Shown here: positions 6,146 through 8,650 of the stretch, piece by piece
Position numbering within the stretch: the first letter of the stretch is position 1
Layout: every line of letters begins with the position of its first letter
NCBI GenBank assembly: GCA_002687025.1
Contig: NYZG01000180.1
Location: 1 to 8,650, forward strand
Source of the DNA: Candidatus Poribacteria bacterium
GTDB taxonomy: Bacteria; Poribacteria; WGA-4E; GCA-2687025
Direction: 5' to 3'
DNA: 8,650 nt
The notes under the pieces: generated by a model
The model's input: only the letters and a program-made list of their open reading frames with translations
Told to the model about the DNA's origin: nothing
Database searches by the model: none
Translations under genes and position numbers: made by a program

Positions 6146-8008
6146 ATGCGCATAGACCCTGATGCCTCGCTAGCCGAGTCGCGCACGACCGTTGTGGAGG
6201 CGTGGGCCGATCGACGACTCAGGAGATGGCTGCTCTGCGGCCCGTTCCCCGCTTTCGGGACGAGACGTCCGCCGACGGATTGGACCAAGTTGGAGCCCGG
6301 CCTACGTAAGGCCATGGCCACCGATTTCCTCGGAGAACACGGTGGCGAGACAGGGATCACGCCGACTCTTGGAATGACCCACGCCACAGCAACAGGGGCG
6401 TGCCAGTGGCAGGCGATCGAGAGCGACACGGATCTTGTAGACCTCACGACGGTCCTCCCGGGCGCGGGGCGCCCAGTCGCGTATGCATGGGCGGAATTGC
6501 ATATCCGGGACACCGGGCCGATGCTGCTGACTGTCGGCAGCGAGGCGAGGTATCAGAACGGCGTGCAGATATGGATCAACGGGCAGCTCATCTACGACCG
6601 TTCGGTGTTGCGGCGGACGAGAAGTGGGGATGATCTCGTGCTGGCTGAGCTCCAATCCGGCGCGAACACCGTCCTCATCAAGGTAACCAGTGTCCACGCC
6701 GGGTGGGGATTCACGTTCGGCGCGGTTGGGCCGGAGTTCGCGTCACAGGCGCTCCTGAACGCAGTGCCGGAGTTCGCGTCACAGGCGCTCCTGAACGCAG
6801 TGTCCAGAGGGCAGCTTGCCGTTATCGAACACCTCCTCGACAGGGGCGCGCCGATCGCTGCCGTGAACCGAATGGGCGAGACTGCGCTCCATCAGGCCGC
6901 AAGGCATGATCAGCGTGACGCCGCCGCCCTGTTGCTGGCGCGCGGCGCCTCAGCTGACGTCCTCACGCCCGGCGGGGTGACGCCGCATCATCTCGCTGCG
7001 CAGAAAGGGCATCAGGACTGCGCGGCACTACTTTCGGGAGCCGGCGCCGACGTTGGCATCCGCCCAACGAGCGATTCCGACCGGGTCGACGCGCTATTTG
7101 CCGGCGTTGAGGCCGATGCCCCAGGCGCAGCCGTCGTAGTCGCCAAGAATGGCACAGTCGTCTACTCACGGGGCTTCGGCCTCGCTACGCATCTTCCCAG
7201 GCCGGAGCCGATCACGGCCCATACTGCGTTTCCTATCGCGTCCACATCCAAGTCGTTCTTGGCGACCGCCATCTGGCTGCTCCACGAACGAAACACGCTT
7301 GACGTCTCCGATCCGATCTCGAGGTATCTGCCGGAGTACCCGCGCGGGGACGACATCACTCTCTACCATCTGCTCACCCACACGTCGGGGGTGAGGTACA
7401 GGCCATCCAAGCAGACGAAGCTGGACTATGAGCCGGGCACGAGTTGGGCTTACACAGACGCCGGGTATGAGCTCCTCGGAAAGATCATCAGGCGTGTAGC
7501 CGGGGTCTCGTTCCGCGTGTACTTGCGGGAAGAGCTCTTCCTGCCATTGGACTTGCGGAACACGAAGTCGGTGGGAACCCCCGGCGGCGGCGTGGAATCC
7601 TCGGCGGACGACGTCTTCCGCTTCTACGACGCGCTGGTAGGCGGGCGGATCGTCAGCGCTGATACTCTCGAGGCCGCGTTCGCGCCGGCGCGCCTGGCCG
7701 ATGGAACGCTCGCGCAAACCGGATGGCCGTGGGCCGCGCATTGCACGCCCGGATGGCATGTCACTACCGTCGGCGGGCGCCGTGAGATAGCGCATCGTGG
7801 CAACTTCACGGCCGACCAGACAGAGCACCGCGACGGCTTCTCAGCCTATGCCGCAGCGTATCCTGAGCAGGCGTTTATCATCGTCGTCCTCAAGAACTGC
7901 GACCCCCCCCAGGTACTACCCCGGGTCGAGCCACACCAATCCGTGGCTGAGATCGACCCTAGCGTGCTTGTCCGGGAGATCGCGGGAATCTACCTGTACG
8001 ATGGATGA
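6146..8008 (+). CDS. Fusion of beta-sandwich domain, ankyrin repeats and serine beta-lactamase-type domain
   Basis: A 620-residue protein. Residues ~20-195 resemble a carbohydrate-binding or jelly-roll-like module (WLLCGPFPAFG, FLGEHGGE, AYAWAELHI, VQIWINGQLIYD, LQSGANTVLIKV). Residues ~197-305 hold about three ankyrin repeats (GETALHQAARHDQRDAAALLLARGA is the clearest), preceded by a duplicated 12-residue unit. Residues ~312-620 are a class C beta-lactamase / penicillin-binding-type domain (CubicO/esterase family): S366-T-S-K369 is the catalytic SxxK, Y436-T-D438 replaces the usual Y-x-N, and H550-R-G552 fits the third box (K/H-x-G). It likely hydrolyses an ester or amide; an antibiotic substrate should not be assumed. 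The ATG at 6146 has GAGG 9 bases upstream. No signal peptide is visible, which is odd for this enzyme class. Its ATGA stop region overlaps the start of a kinase fragment. Sequence on both sides is pfkB 3' end, suggesting acquisition as a cassette. Confidence 0.85.
   Translation: MRIDPDASLAESRTTVVEAWADRRLRRWLLCGPFPAFGTRRPPTDWTKLEPGLRKAMATDFLGEHGGETGITPTLGMTHATATGACQWQAIESDTDLVDLTTVLPGAGRPVAYAWAELHIRDTGPMLLTVGSEARYQNGVQIWINGQLIYDRSVLRRTRSGDDLVLAELQSGANTVLIKVTSVHAGWGFTFGAVGPEFASQALLNAVPEFASQALLNAVSRGQLAVIEHLLDRGAPIAAVNRMGETALHQAARHDQRDAAALLLARGASADVLTPGGVTPHHLAAQKGHQDCAALLSGAGADVGIRPTSDSDRVDALFAGVEADAPGAAVVVAKNGTVVYSRGFGLATHLPRPEPITAHTAFPIASTSKSFLATAIWLLHERNTLDVSDPISRYLPEYPRGDDITLYHLLTHTSGVRYRPSKQTKLDYEPGTSWAYTDAGYELLGKIIRRVAGVSFRVYLREELFLPLDLRNTKSVGTPGGGVESSADDVFRFYDALVGGRIVSADTLEAAFAPARLADGTLAQTGWPWAAHCTPGWHVTTVGGRREIAHRGNFTADQTEHRDGFSAYAAAYPEQAFIIVVLKNCDPPQVLPRVEPHQSVAEIDPSVLVREIAGIYLYDG
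6731..6802 (+). repeat. Perfect 36-bp tandem duplication inside the ankyrin region
   Basis: Positions 6731-6766 and 6767-6802 are identical 36-base units, in frame, encoding PEFASQALLNAV twice (residues 196-207 and 208-219). The unit leads directly into the first ankyrin repeat. Perfect identity at all codon positions suggests a recent slippage or unequal crossover event, or an assembly artefact. Confidence 0.95.
7903..7910 (+). repeat. Run of eight C bases within the beta-lactamase-type gene
   Basis: Eight consecutive C bases lie about 100 bases before the stop codon, encoding DPP in the NCDPPQVL stretch. The reading frame on both sides looks genuine, since the downstream DPSVLVREIAGIYL resembles the C-terminal end of the family. 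The tract is prone to slippage that would alter only the last ~33 residues. Confidence 0.8.
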
Positions 8009-8148
8009 TCTGGTCAGCAGGCGCTACTTGGGAGCGGCAGCGTTGCGGCCGTCTCGGCAGCGCGACCGGCGCCGCATGCGTCGCCGCCATCGGCACGACG
8101 CCCGGCCTCAGATCGCTCGACGACACGTTGGCGCTGTGGGACGACTGA
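8005..8148 (+). pseudogene. 3' fragment of a second PfkB-family kinase gene
   Basis: From codon 8029 to the stop at 8146-8148 the translation matches the C-terminus of the intact kinase at 5121-6053: 30 of the last 35 residues are identical, with T-to-A, two E-to-D, Q-to-A and N-to-D changes. Left of 8029 the similarity ends, and everything encoding the active site (DTTGAGDAY) is missing, so it cannot be a kinase. The mostly silent differences show that the source was a separate functional gene under selection, not a fresh copy of the neighbour. The in-frame ATG at 8005 overlaps the preceding stop by ATGA, so a 47-residue peptide could be made by coupling, but this is probably fortuitous. Confidence 0.85.
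8029..8148 (+). repeat. Right copy of duplicated pfkB 3' end
   Basis: This is the partner of 5934-6053. Together the two copies form a direct repeat flanking the ankyrin/beta-lactamase gene. The identical 32-base core here is 8089-8120. Confidence 0.85.
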
Positions 8149-8197
8149 GCTCGCTGGGGAAGGGCGCAACCGGCCCGGGCGATCGAACTCCACGGAC

Positions 8198-8430
8198 ATG
8201 GTCGAGACGCTCACGGACGGTCATCGCCGCCGTGTCGAGGCTGTAATCCCCAGTCTGCGCGACCTCGACGGGTCCGACTACGCCGAGGATCCGCTGATCG
8301 AGGGGCTGGAGACATCTCCTGCTCTGCCCGCGTTGTGCAAGCGCTCAACGGCGCCGGCTACACCGATGACGATGTGGCTAAGGTGCTGGGCGGGAACTGG
8401 CTGCGCGCCATCCAGGATGCGATCGGGTAG
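8198..8430 (+). pseudogene. Frameshifted 3' remnant of an M19 (membrane dipeptidase-type) peptidase gene
   Basis: The end of this stretch, read from GTG at 8335 to TAG at 8428-8430, gives VQALNGAGYTDDDVAKVLGG followed by NWLRAIQDAIG, the hallmark C-terminus of renal dipeptidase-type M19 metallopeptidases ('aLl.rGys.edi.kilGgNflRv'). In the frame one base off, 8198-8334 gives RDLDGSDYAEDPLIEGLETS and then PALPAL, which fits the segment just before it ('GSDfDG...p.Gled...lP.L'). Joining them needs a single-base frameshift near 8333-8335. The ~300 residues carrying the zinc ligands of a normal M19 enzyme are absent upstream, where the kinase fragment sits instead. It is therefore a truncated, decayed gene. 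The exact left end is uncertain; similarity is convincing only from about 8260. Confidence 0.72.
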
Positions 8431-8435
8431 GCCAC

Positions 8436-8464
8436 CTGCCGACCAGTTAGTCGCGTGGTAGACT
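8436..8464 (+). promoter_or_regulatory. Possible extended -10 promoter
   Basis: TGG precedes TAGACT at 8459-8464, a TGn-extended -10 box, with a weak -35 (CTGCCG, 8436-8441) 17 bases upstream. It is placed to transcribe the ORF starting at 8523, with a leader of about 50 bases. The weak -35 keeps this tentative. Confidence 0.3.
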
Positions 8465-8476
8465 CACACCTGAGTC
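8461..8476. promoter_or_regulatory. Short perfect palindrome, possible operator
   Basis: GACTCA and TGAGTC are perfect 6-bp inverted arms around a 4-base centre (CACC). The element overlaps the possible -10 box and expected transcription start upstream of the 8523 ORF, where a repressor could act. It could also be a minor RNA hairpin; no T-run follows it. Confidence 0.3.
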
Positions 8477-8522
8477 CTCGACCGATCCCCACGAAACCCT
8501 CCGGTTCAGTGCGAGGCGTCCC

Positions 8523-8650
8523 ATGTGCTCCCGTATGGCTGCCCTGTCTCTCTGCGTGCTCGCCCTACTCGTCCTCGCCAGAGGTAGCCTCAGAAGGTGT
8601 GTAAGTAGGAAACGGCGGCGTAGACTTCCCGGACCTAAGAACCGCCGGGC
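8523..8650 (+). CDS. Start of a possible secreted protein, 3' partial
   Basis: GAGG (8513-8516) lies 6 bases before an ATG whose product begins MCSRMAALSLCVLALLVLAR, a good signal-peptide-like segment. The frame stays open to the window edge (42 codons). After the hydrophobic core the sequence becomes implausibly basic (RRCVSRKRRRR), so either there is a frameshift after ~8580 or the real protein is unusual. No family can be named from this much sequence. Confidence 0.4.
   Translation, partial: MCSRMAALSLCVLALLVLARGSLRRCVSRKRRRRLPGPKNRR

Noticed and set aside
1..8650. CRISPR array, tRNA, rRNA or transposase gene.
   Set aside because: No regularly spaced repeats, cloverleaf-like segments, rRNA signatures or transposase/integrase motifs were seen in any frame.

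Overview
The window comes from a GC-rich bacterium that I cannot place firmly. Metal permeases fused to DtxR-type domains, a secreted protein with a 'W-x-x-x-GPF' jelly-roll-like N-terminus, and a signal-peptide/two-TM amidotransferase-fold protein are gene types I associate with uncultivated Planctomycetota-like, Poribacteria-like or related phyla. That placement is inference. Gene starts are ordinary bacterial ones (ATGA overlaps, purine-rich ribosome binding sites, one good sigma70-like promoter).

Left part (1-2121): the end of a metal-transport operon. Two consecutive ABC-3 family inner-membrane permeases, the first cut by the window edge, overlap by ATGA. Both carry a full-length-looking DtxR/MntR-type domain at the C-terminus (winged helix plus metal-binding/dimerisation helices). 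The substrate-binding protein and ATPase expected with them would lie to the left, outside the window. The two fused regulator domains differ at a key metal ligand. A hairpin-rich gap (2122-2309) separates the operon from a convergent gene.

Middle (2310-6053): a minus-strand gene for a small HIRAN-like protein with a very acidic tail, driven by a visible extended -10 promoter, sits back to back with a plus-strand pair. The pair is a membrane-anchored amidotransferase-fold protein of unknown role followed 7 bases later by a complete PfkB/ribokinase-family sugar kinase.

Right part (5934-8650): the unusual region. A 620-residue gene encodes a beta-sandwich-like N-terminal domain, ankyrin repeats and a serine beta-lactamase-type domain. 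It is flanked on the left by the 3' end of the intact pfkB and on the right by a second, diverged copy of the same pfkB 3' end (8029-8148). The two copies differ mostly at codon third positions, except for a central 32-base stretch that is identical. The right copy is followed by a frameshifted 3' remnant of an M19 membrane dipeptidase gene. The arrangement looks like a cassette inserted at, or recombined through, the 3' end of a kinase gene, leaving truncated genes behind. The window closes with a possible promoter, a short palindrome and the start of a signal-peptide ORF.
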